From Candidatus Eiseniibacteriota bacterium (GTDB lineage: Bacteria; Eisenbacteria; RBG-16-71-46): 6,985 nt of DNA. The position numbers and the translations under genes are program-made. Shown here one piece after another: positions 1-5,998 of the stretch. The stretch covers positions 1-6,985 of the forward strand of contig CAIXRL010000401.1 of the NCBI GenBank assembly GCA_903921835.1. Direction: 5' to 3'. The notes under the pieces are model-generated. The model had not been told where the DNA came from, ran no database searches, and worked only from the letters and a program-made list of their open reading frames with translations. The first letter of the stretch is position 1. Each line of letters opens with the position of its first letter.

Positions 1-1361
1 GCGCCGCAGCGCGCGCCGCCGCCCTTGCGCTCGTGCTGGCATCGTGCGCGCAAGTGCCGTTCCGCGCGCCTGCCGTGCCACCCGCACCGCCGGCGCACGC
101 GACGCCGCCGGTGCCTACGCCCGGGGCGGGCGCGCCCTCCGCCCCGACCCCGTACCGGCTCGACGGCGAGCCGCTCTTCGATGTCGGCCTGGCGACGGAC
201 GCCGATTCGATCTCCTTCCAGCCCATGGACACGGCGACGATGTCGTGGCGCGAGCCGGACGGGGCGGTTCGCAGCGCGACGGTGGATCAGCCTCTGCGCG
301 TGCGGGTCTCGGGCGCGCAGGCCATCGTCGAACCGGTGGGCCACGCGCGCGCGGTGCCGATCACGCTGCTGCAGGCGGGCGATACGCTGTGGGTGGGAGA
401 CGAGTCGTTCGGGCACGGCGAAAGCGCCAGGATGGCCTGGAACGGCAAGCACTGGCGCGGGCGTTTCAAGGTCTACATCGGCCCCCGCGGGCGGCTCACG
501 CTCGCGACGCGGGTGTCGCTCGAGCGCTACCTGCTCGGCGTGGTGCCGGCCGAGATCGGCGCGCTGCGCGATTCGCTGCTCGAGGCCGGTCGCGCGCAGG
601 CCATCGCGGCGCGCAGCTACTCGCTGTTCTATCGTGGCCGGCGCGCCGCGGAGGGGTTCGACGTCTTCGGCACCGTCGAGGACCAGGTCTACGGGCCGAC
701 GGAGTCCGAGCGGCCGCTCGCGACGCGCTGCGTGGAATCCACGCGCGGGCTGGTGAGCACGTACGATGGGGCTCCCATCCGTGCGAACTACTTCTCGACG
801 TGCGGCGGCATCACCGCCGACGTGGTGGAGGCGTGGCCGACCGAGGACCGTCCCTACCTGCACGGCGTGGCCGACCGCGGCGGGCAGGAGGGGGACTACT
901 GCGCGCTGTCGCCCCAGTACCGCTGGCGCGAGCAGTGGAGCGCAGGTCAGTTCGCCACGATGCTCGAGCGCAACGCACCCGCGCAGAAGGTGGACGTGCC
1001 CGCGGCGGGCGTGGGCGAGATTCGCGACGTGACCGTGGATGCGCGTTCGCGCTCGGGTCGCGTGTGGCGCCTGCGAATCACGACGTCCACGGGCGAGATC
1101 GTCGTGCCGGCCTACTCCGTCCGGCAGGTGTTGCGGCGCGCGGGAAGCTCGGGCGCGATCCTGCGATCGAACCTCTTCAAGATCGGCGTGCGGCGCGACC
1201 CCTCGGGCAACGTCACGGAGGTGGTCGCGAGCGGCGCGGGCTCCGGGCACGGCGTGGGCCTGTGCCAGACCGGAGCGCTGGCCATGGCGCGCGGCGGCGC
1301 GCGGGCGGCGGACATCCTCGCGCACTACTACACGGGTACAGAGGTGCGGAAGCTGTACTGA
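1..1361 (+). CDS. SpoIID/LytB-domain lipoprotein, peptidoglycan-acting (5' end outside window)
   Basis: Residue numbers count from the GTG codon at 33. The frame is open to the left edge and reads Ala-rich then LALVLASC, a hydrophobic stretch ending in a lipobox with the lipidated Cys at residue 5. The GTG therefore lies inside the signal peptide, and the true start is probably upstream of the window. A Pro/Ala-rich linker (about 6-40) follows, then the SpoIID domain: SLERYLLGVVPAEIG (162-176), QAIAARSYSLFY (189-200), DVFGTVEDQVYG (210-221), ANYFSTCGGITAD (251-263), YCALSPQYRW (289-298) and the C-terminal signature GHGVGLCQTGALAMA (405-419) followed by HYYTGTEV (431-438). Characterised SpoIID proteins are lytic transglycosylases that cleave peptide-free glycan strands. 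Glu174 in VPAEIG is at the position of the family's catalytic Glu (inferred by motif). The lipobox suggests envelope anchoring in a wall-remodelling role. It does not imply sporulation, since this domain is common in non-sporulating bacteria. The gene appears to end its own transcription unit. Confidence 0.93.
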   Translation, partial: AAARAAALALVLASCAQVPFRAPAVPPAPPAHATPPVPTPGAGAPSAPTPYRLDGEPLFDVGLATDADSISFQPMDTATMSWREPDGAVRSATVDQPLRVRVSGAQAIVEPVGHARAVPITLLQAGDTLWVGDESFGHGESARMAWNGKHWRGRFKVYIGPRGRLTLATRVSLERYLLGVVPAEIGALRDSLLEAGRAQAIAARSYSLFYRGRRAAEGFDVFGTVEDQVYGPTESERPLATRCVESTRGLVSTYDGAPIRANYFSTCGGITADVVEAWPTEDRPYLHGVADRGGQEGDYCALSPQYRWREQWSAGQFATMLERNAPAQKVDVPAAGVGEIRDVTVDARSRSGRVWRLRITTSTGEIVVPAYSVRQVLRRAGSSGAILRSNLFKIGVRRDPSGNVTEVVASGAGSGHGVGLCQTGALAMARGGARAADILAHYYTGTEVRKLY

Positions 1362-1416
1362 CGCCACGCCGATGGAACCCGCGGGCGCTCACGCTCCAGG
1401 TGGCACCGTAGGCGTT

Positions 1417-1446
1417 CGGCGCCGCGCTCGGCGCCGTGCTCGTTTT
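1417..1446 (+). terminator. Candidate intrinsic terminator after the SpoIID gene
   Basis: Two copies of CGGCGCCG (1417-1424 and 1429-1436) flank a four-base CGCT loop and can form an 8-bp all-GC stem. A short T-containing tail, TGCTCGTTTT, follows to 1446. It sits 55 bp after the SpoIID stop codon. The last T residues overlap the -35 box of the tRNA promoter. The tail is less T-rich than in classical terminators, so the call is moderate. Confidence 0.5.
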
Positions 1447-1473
1447 GACATGGGCGCGCCGCGCCGCTATCTT
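1445..1473 (+). promoter_or_regulatory. Sigma70-type promoter of the tRNA-Asp gene
   Basis: A perfect -35 hexamer TTGACA (1445-1450) is separated by exactly 17 bp from the -10 hexamer TATCTT (1468-1473). Transcription would start near 1480, leaving a 5' leader of about 37 nt before the mature tRNA at 1517. This matches the strong near-consensus promoters expected for stable RNA genes. It is the best promoter seen in the window. Confidence 0.85.
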
Positions 1474-1516
1474 CCACGACCTTGGGTTGCGAGGGGCAGG
1501 TGACCTCGCGCTCAGC

Positions 1517-1593
1517 GGGGTTGTAGTTCAGCTGGTTAGAACGCCTGCCTGTCACGCAGGAGGTCGCGGGTTCGAGTCCCGTCAACCCCGCCA
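1517..1593 (+). tRNA. tRNA-Asp (anticodon GUC)
   Basis: A full cloverleaf can be drawn. The acceptor stem is GGGGTTG (1517-1523) with CAACCCC (1583-1589), all seven pairs Watson-Crick. The D stem is GTTC/GAAC (1526-1529, 1539-1542) with a 9-nt loop. The anticodon stem CCTGC/GCAGG (1544-1548, 1556-1560) encloses loop CTGTCAC, with anticodon GTC at 1551-1553. The variable loop is five bases, and the T arm is GCGGG-TTCGAGT-CCCGT (1566-1582) with one G-U pair. The discriminator base is G1590, typical of tRNA-Asp, and CCA is encoded at 1591-1593. It decodes GAC and GAU. It has its own promoter and a downstream hairpin and so appears to be a single-gene transcription unit. Confidence 0.98.
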
Positions 1594-1626
1594 CTCTTTG
1601 GAAGCGTTGTGCCAAGCAAATGCGCG

Positions 1627-1656
1627 CGCCTCCGTGGGTTGCATCCCGCGGAGGCG
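1627..1656 (+). terminator. Strong hairpin downstream of tRNA-Asp, likely terminator or 3' processing structure
   Basis: CGCCTCCG TGGG (1627-1638) pairs with CCCG CGGAGGCG (1645-1656) across a 6-nt loop TTGCAT, giving a 12-bp stem with a single T-G pair. It begins 34 bp after the encoded CCA. The downstream sequence TTCGTGCGTCCT has only a weak T content. The stem is convincing as RNA structure, but its role as an intrinsic terminator is inferred from position. Confidence 0.55.
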
Positions 1657-2116
1657 TTCGTGCGTCCTGGGGCATCGGGGAGCGGCGATGTGCGTTCGGG
1701 CAGCCGGGACACCGCGTCGAGGCCGCTCTTCCACTCGAGCGCGAAGGCTACCCAGGTGCTCGGCTCGAGCCGGGAGCAGGTGAGGCCGCACCGCAGCCCG
1801 GGAGGTGCGGCCCTCGAACTGCCGGACCAGGTGAGCCCCGGGGCATGGCGCGGTCGCAGGACATGCGGCGAATTGGCGTCCCGGGGGTGACCCTCGGGGT
1901 GAGATCGCGGTGTCGGCCGTCTCGTGATGATCTCCATCGCCGACGAAGAGTGCCGCGCGCGCTCGATCCGGAAGGCCAGGGCAGTCTCCGGCGCGTCGAG
2001 CGCAACCGCGACGCTGATCGCCGAACAGACTCTCGAGCCGTTCGAGCCGGTCCTGCCAGCGGTAGCGCTCTCGTGCATCGTTGCCCGTCGTGCGTGACGC
2101 AAACGAACCCTGGCCT

Positions 2117-2128
2117 GTGCGATCGCAC
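2117..2128. repeat. 12-bp perfect palindrome, possible operator-like dyad
   Basis: GTGCGATCGCAC is a perfect palindrome. With one mismatched pair it extends to 18 bp (2114-2131, CCT before and GGG after). It has no loop, so it would be a dimer-protein site rather than an RNA hairpin. It lies far from any confident gene start, and GC-rich palindromes of this length can occur by chance. Confidence 0.2.
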
Positions 2129-2292
2129 GGGGGAGCTTCAGGGGCGGCCGGGAAGAAGGCAGTGGAAAGTCGTTGAGTGGGGCCGGGCCGGGCCATAGGA
2201 TCGCAGGCGCGTGAAGGCACGGTCCTATTGGTGCATGGAACGGTTCGCGGTCAAATGAGGCAGCTGGATGGTGGCGGGAGAGACGGAAGTTT

Positions 2293-2793
2293 GTGCGTGC
2301 CCGGGGGGTGGGACGCAATCCGGGGGTTCGGATCAACCTCATTCCGCACGCGCTTTGGCCGCTGTTCTTGAAGCAGGGGAGACTCGCTCCAGTCGTCGCG
2401 ATCGGCGGCATGGAAGGCCGCGAGGGGATTCATGGCGTCCTGGCCGCCCCTACGCCGATGCAGGACCAGACGGCCTGCATGCACACGATGGGCCGCGGTC
2501 CATTCGAGGAAGGCGGGGAAGCTGGCGACGGGCGCGGGCCCGGCTGGCCAGTCGAGTTCCCCGGGGCGCTGGCCGATGGGGGTGTCATGGCGGAGCGGAA
2601 TGAACCCGGCGTTTGCTTCTTCGGCTCGCGCACGGGCACCTCGCCCGGCGAGGGGACCGGGGTGCACGAGCTGGGCGAGGCCGGGCGGGAGAGCGTCCGC
2701 CGATTCGGCGATCCGGATGCGGTGGCGTTGTCTCGCGGGGAGTTCTTGCGGTGGATGGTCGGCGATTGCGGCCAAACTGGGGTAGGAGAATGA
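2293..2793 (+). CDS. Unrecognised small open frame just upstream of the CapK-like gene (doubtful)
   Basis: This is a 166-codon frame from a GTG, with a weak GGAAG only 3 nt upstream. I recognise no domain. The N-terminal third holds a short hydrophobic patch (IPHALWPLFL at about 18-27) and the middle is Gly/Pro-rich. The C-terminal part (VHELGEAGRESVRRFGDPDA, ALSRGEFLRWMVGD) looks the most protein-like. Two facts favour coding. Its TGA overlaps the next gene's ATG in an ATGA arrangement, a hallmark of translational coupling. In its last 71 codons before the final five, GC by codon position is roughly 73/58/85% by hand count, the expected order for a real frame in GC-rich DNA. Against it are the lack of homology, the poor start signal and an overlapping minus-strand frame (2251-2775). 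It could be a truncated remnant of a gene once upstream of the CapK-like gene. Confidence 0.28.
   Translation: MRARGVGRNPGVRINLIPHALWPLFLKQGRLAPVVAIGGMEGREGIHGVLAAPTPMQDQTACMHTMGRGPFEEGGEAGDGRGPGWPVEFPGALADGGVMAERNEPGVCFFGSRTGTSPGEGTGVHELGEAGRESVRRFGDPDAVALSRGEFLRWMVGDCGQTGVGE
2737..2753 (+). promoter_or_regulatory. Ribosome binding site for a possible alternative GTG start of the CapK-like gene
   Basis: GGGGAG (2737-2742) stands 8 nt before a GTG at 2751 that is in frame with the CapK-like protein and would add 13 residues (MDGRRLRPNWGRR). This is a better-spaced signal than that of the ATG at 2790, whose AGGAG (2784-2788) is only one base away. The extra residues are basic and do not resemble the family N-terminus, so the ATG was preferred for the annotation. 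Confidence 0.35.
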
Positions 2794-4148
2794 ACTTCCA
2801 GGACACCTTCAAGCCGTTGTTCTTCTGGTTGCCGTACGAGGTGAAGCAGGGCAGTGAGTACAAGAGGTGGCTGCGGTTCCTGGAGTACGCGGAGACGTGG
2901 CCGCGCGAGCGTATCGAGCAATGGCAGATGGATCGGTTGCGCGCGGTGATCCGGCACGCCGTGCAGCACACGGAGGGGTATCGCGAGCTCTATCGCAAGG
3001 CAGGTGTTTGCGCGGACGACATGCGGTCTCCGGCCGACCTCCGGCGGCTGCCGATGGTGACCAAGCAGATGCTGCAGGAGAACCTCGACGCGTTCACCGC
3101 GCCCACGCCGGGCGCGCGCTACATGACGACCGGCGGTTCCACGGGGATTCCATTCGGTTTCTGGGACACCCCGGTCGACGAGCGCCGGGAGCGGGCCTTC
3201 ATCCACGCGGGATGGGGTCGCGCGGGCTGGAGCCGCCGGATGCCCACCGCGGTCCTGCGCGGCGCTTTCATCGGATCCCGCGACGAGACCTCGAGCTACG
3301 ACCGCTTCTGGAACATCCTGCAGCTGACCACCTACTACCTCACTCCCCAGACGCTCCCGCGCTTCGTGGAGATGATCGACCGTCATCACACCGAGGTCGT
3401 GCACGCGTATCCCTCTGCCTACCTGCTGTTCTGCGACCTGCTGGCGGAGTCGGGGCTCAAGCTCCACCGTGCGCCCCGACTGGCGATGCTGGCCTCCGAG
3501 AATCTGTACGACTGGCAACTCGCCCGTTTTGCCGAGGTGCTTCCGGAGACCCGGGTCTTCAGCTTCTACGGACACGCCGAGCGGGTCGTACTGGCACCCT
3601 GGTGCGAGCACAGTCGGCGCTTCCACGTCTGGCCGTTCTACGGCATGGCGGAGATCCTCGATGAGCACGGCACGTCCGTGGACGAGGGCGCGGAGGGCGA
3701 GATCGTGGGTACGAGCCTGCACATTCGGCCAACCCCCTTCATTCGCTACCGGACGCTGGACATGGCGGTGAAGGGGCCCGAGCAATGTCCGGATTGCGGC
3801 CGTCCGTTCCCGACGTGGGAGAGCGTCACGGGCCGCCTGCAGGAGGTGATCGTCACCGGCACCGGCCGATACATCTCAATGACCGCCATCAATTTTCACG
3901 ACCGCATCTTCGACCGCCTGCGCCAGTTCCAGTTCCTGCAGGAGACGCCGGGCCAGCTGGTGTTCCGGTACGTGCCGAAGTCACCGCTCACCGCAGCGGA
4001 GAAGTCGGGCATCCGCGAGGGGTTGATGAAGAAGCTGGGAGAGGACGTCGAACTGCAAATGCGCGAAACGGACGCGATCGAACTGACCGCCAGCGGCAAG
4101 CTGCGGTTCCTGGATCAGAAGCTGCCCGTCAAGTATGGAGACCGCTAG
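2790..4148 (+). CDS. CapK/PaaK-like adenylate-forming enzyme (phenylacetate-CoA ligase family)
   Basis: The 452-residue protein matches the usual length of CapK/PaaK-type members of the ANL superfamily, which activate a carboxylate with ATP as an acyl-adenylate. Visible motifs, in order: the family N-terminus (FFWLPYEV, then MDRLRAVIRHAVQHTEGYRELY at 47-68); phosphate-binding loop TTGGSTGIPF (113-122); ASENLYDWQ (235-243); the YGHAER motif (260-265); CEH (272-274) with CPDC (333-336), together resembling the Cys/His zinc site of this subgroup; RYRTLD (319-324), where the usual RTGD glycine is Leu; GRLQEVIVTGTGR (348-360); and a C-terminal SGKLRF with Lys437 near the expected catalytic lysine. 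The ATG at 2790 is chosen because homology begins there; a GTG at 2751 is possible. The DUF362 gene follows after one base, implying one operon. Members of this type occur in surface-polysaccharide loci, where their substrates are mostly unknown. Phenylacetate catabolism is unlikely because no paa genes are nearby. Confidence 0.92.
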   Translation: MNFQDTFKPLFFWLPYEVKQGSEYKRWLRFLEYAETWPRERIEQWQMDRLRAVIRHAVQHTEGYRELYRKAGVCADDMRSPADLRRLPMVTKQMLQENLDAFTAPTPGARYMTTGGSTGIPFGFWDTPVDERRERAFIHAGWGRAGWSRRMPTAVLRGAFIGSRDETSSYDRFWNILQLTTYYLTPQTLPRFVEMIDRHHTEVVHAYPSAYLLFCDLLAESGLKLHRAPRLAMLASENLYDWQLARFAEVLPETRVFSFYGHAERVVLAPWCEHSRRFHVWPFYGMAEILDEHGTSVDEGAEGEIVGTSLHIRPTPFIRYRTLDMAVKGPEQCPDCGRPFPTWESVTGRLQEVIVTGTGRYISMTAINFHDRIFDRLRQFQFLQETPGQLVFRYVPKSPLTAAEKSGIREGLMKKLGEDVELQMRETDAIELTASGKLRFLDQKLPVKYGDR

Positions 4149-4152
4149 GATG
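4137..4152 (+). promoter_or_regulatory. Ribosome binding site fixing the DUF362 start at 4150
   Basis: GGAG (4137-4140), inside the end of the CapK-like gene, lies 9 nt before the ATG at 4150. An in-frame ATG at 4135 would add five residues (METAR), but it has no purine-rich signal at proper spacing. The ATG at 4150 is therefore preferred. Confidence 0.6.
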
Positions 4153-5640
4153 CCGGCTCGCGTCAGCGTGGTGTGCGGACAGGTCGCGGGGTACAACACG
4201 GAACCGCCGTATCACCCCGACACGGCGTGGCCGGAATGGGCCGGCCGGGAAGTGTCCGCAGGTCCCAACCCGGCTTACCGGATGGTCCGCCAGGCGCTGG
4301 CGGACCTGGGGCTGGACCGCCCGCATTACGGGACCGAGTCGTGGAACCCCCTGGGGGATTTCATCCGGCCCGGCGAGACGGTCGTGATCAAGCCGAACTT
4401 CGTCATCAGCCGCAACCGGAAGGGCAGGACGCTCGACGCGATCGTCACCCATCCGTCCGTGCTGCGCGCGGTGGCCGACTACGTCTTCCTGGCGCTGGGG
4501 GGCAGCGGCCGGATCGTCATCGCCGACACGCCGCAGATGGACTGCAACTGGGACGAACTGATGCGGTACGAACGGCTCGATTCGGTGATCGAGTACTACC
4601 GCAGCGTGCTGGCTTTTCCCCTCGAGCTGTACGACTTGAGGAACTTCCAGGTCATCGATCCGGATATTCCCCCCTATTCCACGAACCGCAAGCCACTGCC
4701 GGGCGACCCGAAGGGGACGGTGAAAGTCGATCTCGGGGCGCGCAGTGCGTTCTTCGGCCTGGCGGGCGAGGAGAGAATGTACGGCGCGGACTACGACCGC
4801 AAGGAGACGATCGCGCTGCACTCGGGGGGCCGGCACGAATATCACCTCGCCAGGACGATCCTCGCCGCCGACACGGTGATTTCCGTGCCCAAGATGAAGG
4901 TCCACAAGAAGGTGGGCGTGACGCTGAACCTCAAGGGGCTGGTGGGGACCGTGTCCAACAAGAACTGCCTGGTCCACTACCGGCTCGGCACCCCGAGGGA
5001 GGGTGGCGACCAGCTGCCGGAAACGGTGGTGGGATCGGATCGGATGGTGGTGCGGATCCAGCGCTGGTTGATGGACCGGACCATGGCGCGCCAGAGCGGC
5101 TTCGGTGACCGGCTCTATGGCGCCGCCCTGGGTTTCTACCGCGCATGCGTCAAGCCGTTCCGGCACGTCACCGCGGCCACGCTGCTGCAGGATGACGGCA
5201 ACTGGTCCGGCAACGACAGTTGCTGGCGGATGACGGCGGACCTGGCGAGGATCTTCTTCTTCGCATCGGCAAACGGGGAGTTGTTGCCCTCACCGCAGCG
5301 GAAGCACTTCTGCGTGGTGGACGGCGTGATCGGGGGCGAGCTGGAAGGGCCGCTGTCCGCCAGTCCGATCGCGGCCGGCTGCATCGTGGCTGGCGAGCAT
5401 CCCTTCGCGGTCGACATGGTCACCACCCGGCTGATGGGCTTCGACGTGACCAAGGTGAAGCAGTTCGGCGCCGCCCTGTCCGGCCAGTCGGAGTTCGGGA
5501 TCGGGTCCTCGAGCGAGATCGCCCCGGTGGTGAATGGCTCGCCGGTCGGGGCGAACGAGTTCTTCGGGCGGGACTGGAAGTCTCCGGTCCCCGCTTTCCA
5601 GCCGCACCCGGGGTGGATCGGCGCGATCGAACTGAAGTGA
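4150..5640 (+). CDS. DUF362 domain protein
   Basis: The 496-residue protein carries the DUF362 hallmarks: GETVVIKPNFV (75-85), IVTHPSVLRAVADYV (98-112), a GRIVIADTP segment (120-128), SVPKMKVHKKVGVTLNLKGL (245-264), DGVIGGELEGPL (391-402) and FAVDMVTTRLMGFD (419-432). The family's biochemical function is not established. Many members are fused to 4Fe-4S ferredoxin modules. This one has seven scattered cysteines and no CxxCxxC cluster, so it looks cluster-free. I see no signal peptide or membrane span, which suggests a cytoplasmic protein. It begins one base after the CapK-like stop codon with a ribosome binding site inside that gene, so the two are almost certainly co-transcribed and probably act in one pathway. 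DUF362 proteins do occur in cell-surface glycan clusters, but a role here is inference. No clear terminator follows directly. Confidence 0.9.
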   Translation: MPARVSVVCGQVAGYNTEPPYHPDTAWPEWAGREVSAGPNPAYRMVRQALADLGLDRPHYGTESWNPLGDFIRPGETVVIKPNFVISRNRKGRTLDAIVTHPSVLRAVADYVFLALGGSGRIVIADTPQMDCNWDELMRYERLDSVIEYYRSVLAFPLELYDLRNFQVIDPDIPPYSTNRKPLPGDPKGTVKVDLGARSAFFGLAGEERMYGADYDRKETIALHSGGRHEYHLARTILAADTVISVPKMKVHKKVGVTLNLKGLVGTVSNKNCLVHYRLGTPREGGDQLPETVVGSDRMVVRIQRWLMDRTMARQSGFGDRLYGAALGFYRACVKPFRHVTAATLLQDDGNWSGNDSCWRMTADLARIFFFASANGELLPSPQRKHFCVVDGVIGGELEGPLSASPIAAGCIVAGEHPFAVDMVTTRLMGFDVTKVKQFGAALSGQSEFGIGSSSEIAPVVNGSPVGANEFFGRDWKSPVPAFQPHPGWIGAIELK

Positions 5641-5809
5641 CGGCGCCGGGCCCGTGTTTCGCGTGCCACCCCGCGGATCTCCTCGATGCGGCGATCGACG
5701 CCCCGGGGCGCATCCGCTCCAGGACCGACGTCGTGCCGCGCCTTCTTGGAAGCTCCACTCGAAGAGTGGGGCTGGCCGGCTCTTCCGACCCCAGCACCCA
5801 CATCAGTCA

Positions 5810-5828
5810 GAAGGAATCCGCTTCCTTC
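5810..5828. terminator. Perfect 7-bp hairpin in the spacer, uncertain role
   Basis: GAAGGAA (5810-5816) and TTCCTTC (5822-5828) pair perfectly around the 5-nt loop TCCGC. There is no T tract on either side, so termination is only one possibility. It lies 170 bp beyond the DUF362 stop codon and 170 bp before the kelch start. Confidence 0.25.
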
Positions 5829-5986
5829 AAGCCAGCTGTGGCCCGCTGACCGCCGGCCCGAATGCGTCATCTTCGAGGGAGCCGTAGCGAAGGCTGAGGC
5901 CGGCGGGTGCATGCGTCCTCGGAGCGCGGGTGTAGACTCTTGGAAGTCCAGATTCGGCCTGTGCCAACCACCTTCGCTCGGAGTTT

Positions 5987-5992
5987 GAGAGG
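5987..5992 (+). promoter_or_regulatory. Ribosome binding site of the kelch gene
   Basis: GAGAGG is followed by a 6-nt spacer (CCGCCC) before the ATG at 5999. The good spacing, and the signal peptide that begins directly at this ATG, fix the start. Confidence 0.7.
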
Positions 5993-5998
5993 CCGCCC

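Larger units (their letters stand above)
1594..2292. other. Stretch without a recognised gene, possibly decayed coding DNA
   Basis: Apart from the hairpin after the tRNA and a palindrome near 2117, I recognise no gene here. Long open frames exist on the minus strand (1536-2411 and 1582-2220) and plus strand (1620-2198), but none has a recognisable motif. The two minus-strand frames run into the antisense of the tRNA. By hand count, the frame beginning at 1681 on the plus strand has about 82-86% GC at its third codon positions between 1681 and 2097, against 57-68% at the other two positions. That is a coding-like rhythm, but stops at 1890, 1902, 2097 and 2214 break the frame. A 56-codon segment, 1927-2097 (starts MISIADEECRARS), is the most protein-like part but has no ribosome binding site. 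Confidence 0.4.
5641..5998. other. Intergenic spacer between the DUF362 and kelch genes
   Basis: I find no gene in these 358 bp. Short plus-strand frames (for example 5654-5887) and a minus-strand frame running from 6068 into the DUF362 gene have no recognisable motif or good start signal. A palindrome CGCCCCGGGGCG (5699-5710) and a hairpin at 5810-5828 are present. CCGCCGGC near 5849 and GCCGGCGG near 5899 could pair around about 45 bases. TAGACT (5933-5938) is a possible -10 box for the kelch gene, but I see no matching -35 box. Confidence 0.5.

Noticed and set aside
44..1411. Alternative plus-strand frame of 455 codons across the SpoIID gene
   Set aside because: It is an Arg/Ala-rich shadow frame with no motif, while the overlapping frame carries the complete SpoIID signature.
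1328..1675. Minus-strand and plus-strand frames across the tRNA (for example GLTGLEPATSCVTGRRSN, VVQLVRTPACHAGGRGFESR)
   Set aside because: These strings are translations of the tRNA-Asp gene in other frames and recur in databases as spurious proteins. The cloverleaf explains the sequence fully.
1536..2411. Minus-strand 291-codon frame ending in VDGTRTRDLLRDRQAF
   Set aside because: Its C-terminus is the antisense of the tRNA-Asp gene, a well-known source of false protein annotations. The rest has no recognisable motif. The part upstream of the tRNA was still considered under the gap finding.
1594..2789. Integrated element next to the tRNA gene
   Set aside because: tRNA 3' ends are common integration sites. 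I found no second copy of the tRNA 3' end, no integrase and no mobility gene in the window.
2430..3785. Long minus-strand frame of 451 codons
   Set aside because: It is mostly antisense to the CapK-like gene. In GC-rich DNA the complementary frame of a real gene is often open, and no family motif appears in it.
4129..5166. Minus-strand frame of 345 codons
   Set aside because: It is the antisense of the DUF362 gene, whose plus-strand motifs are clear.
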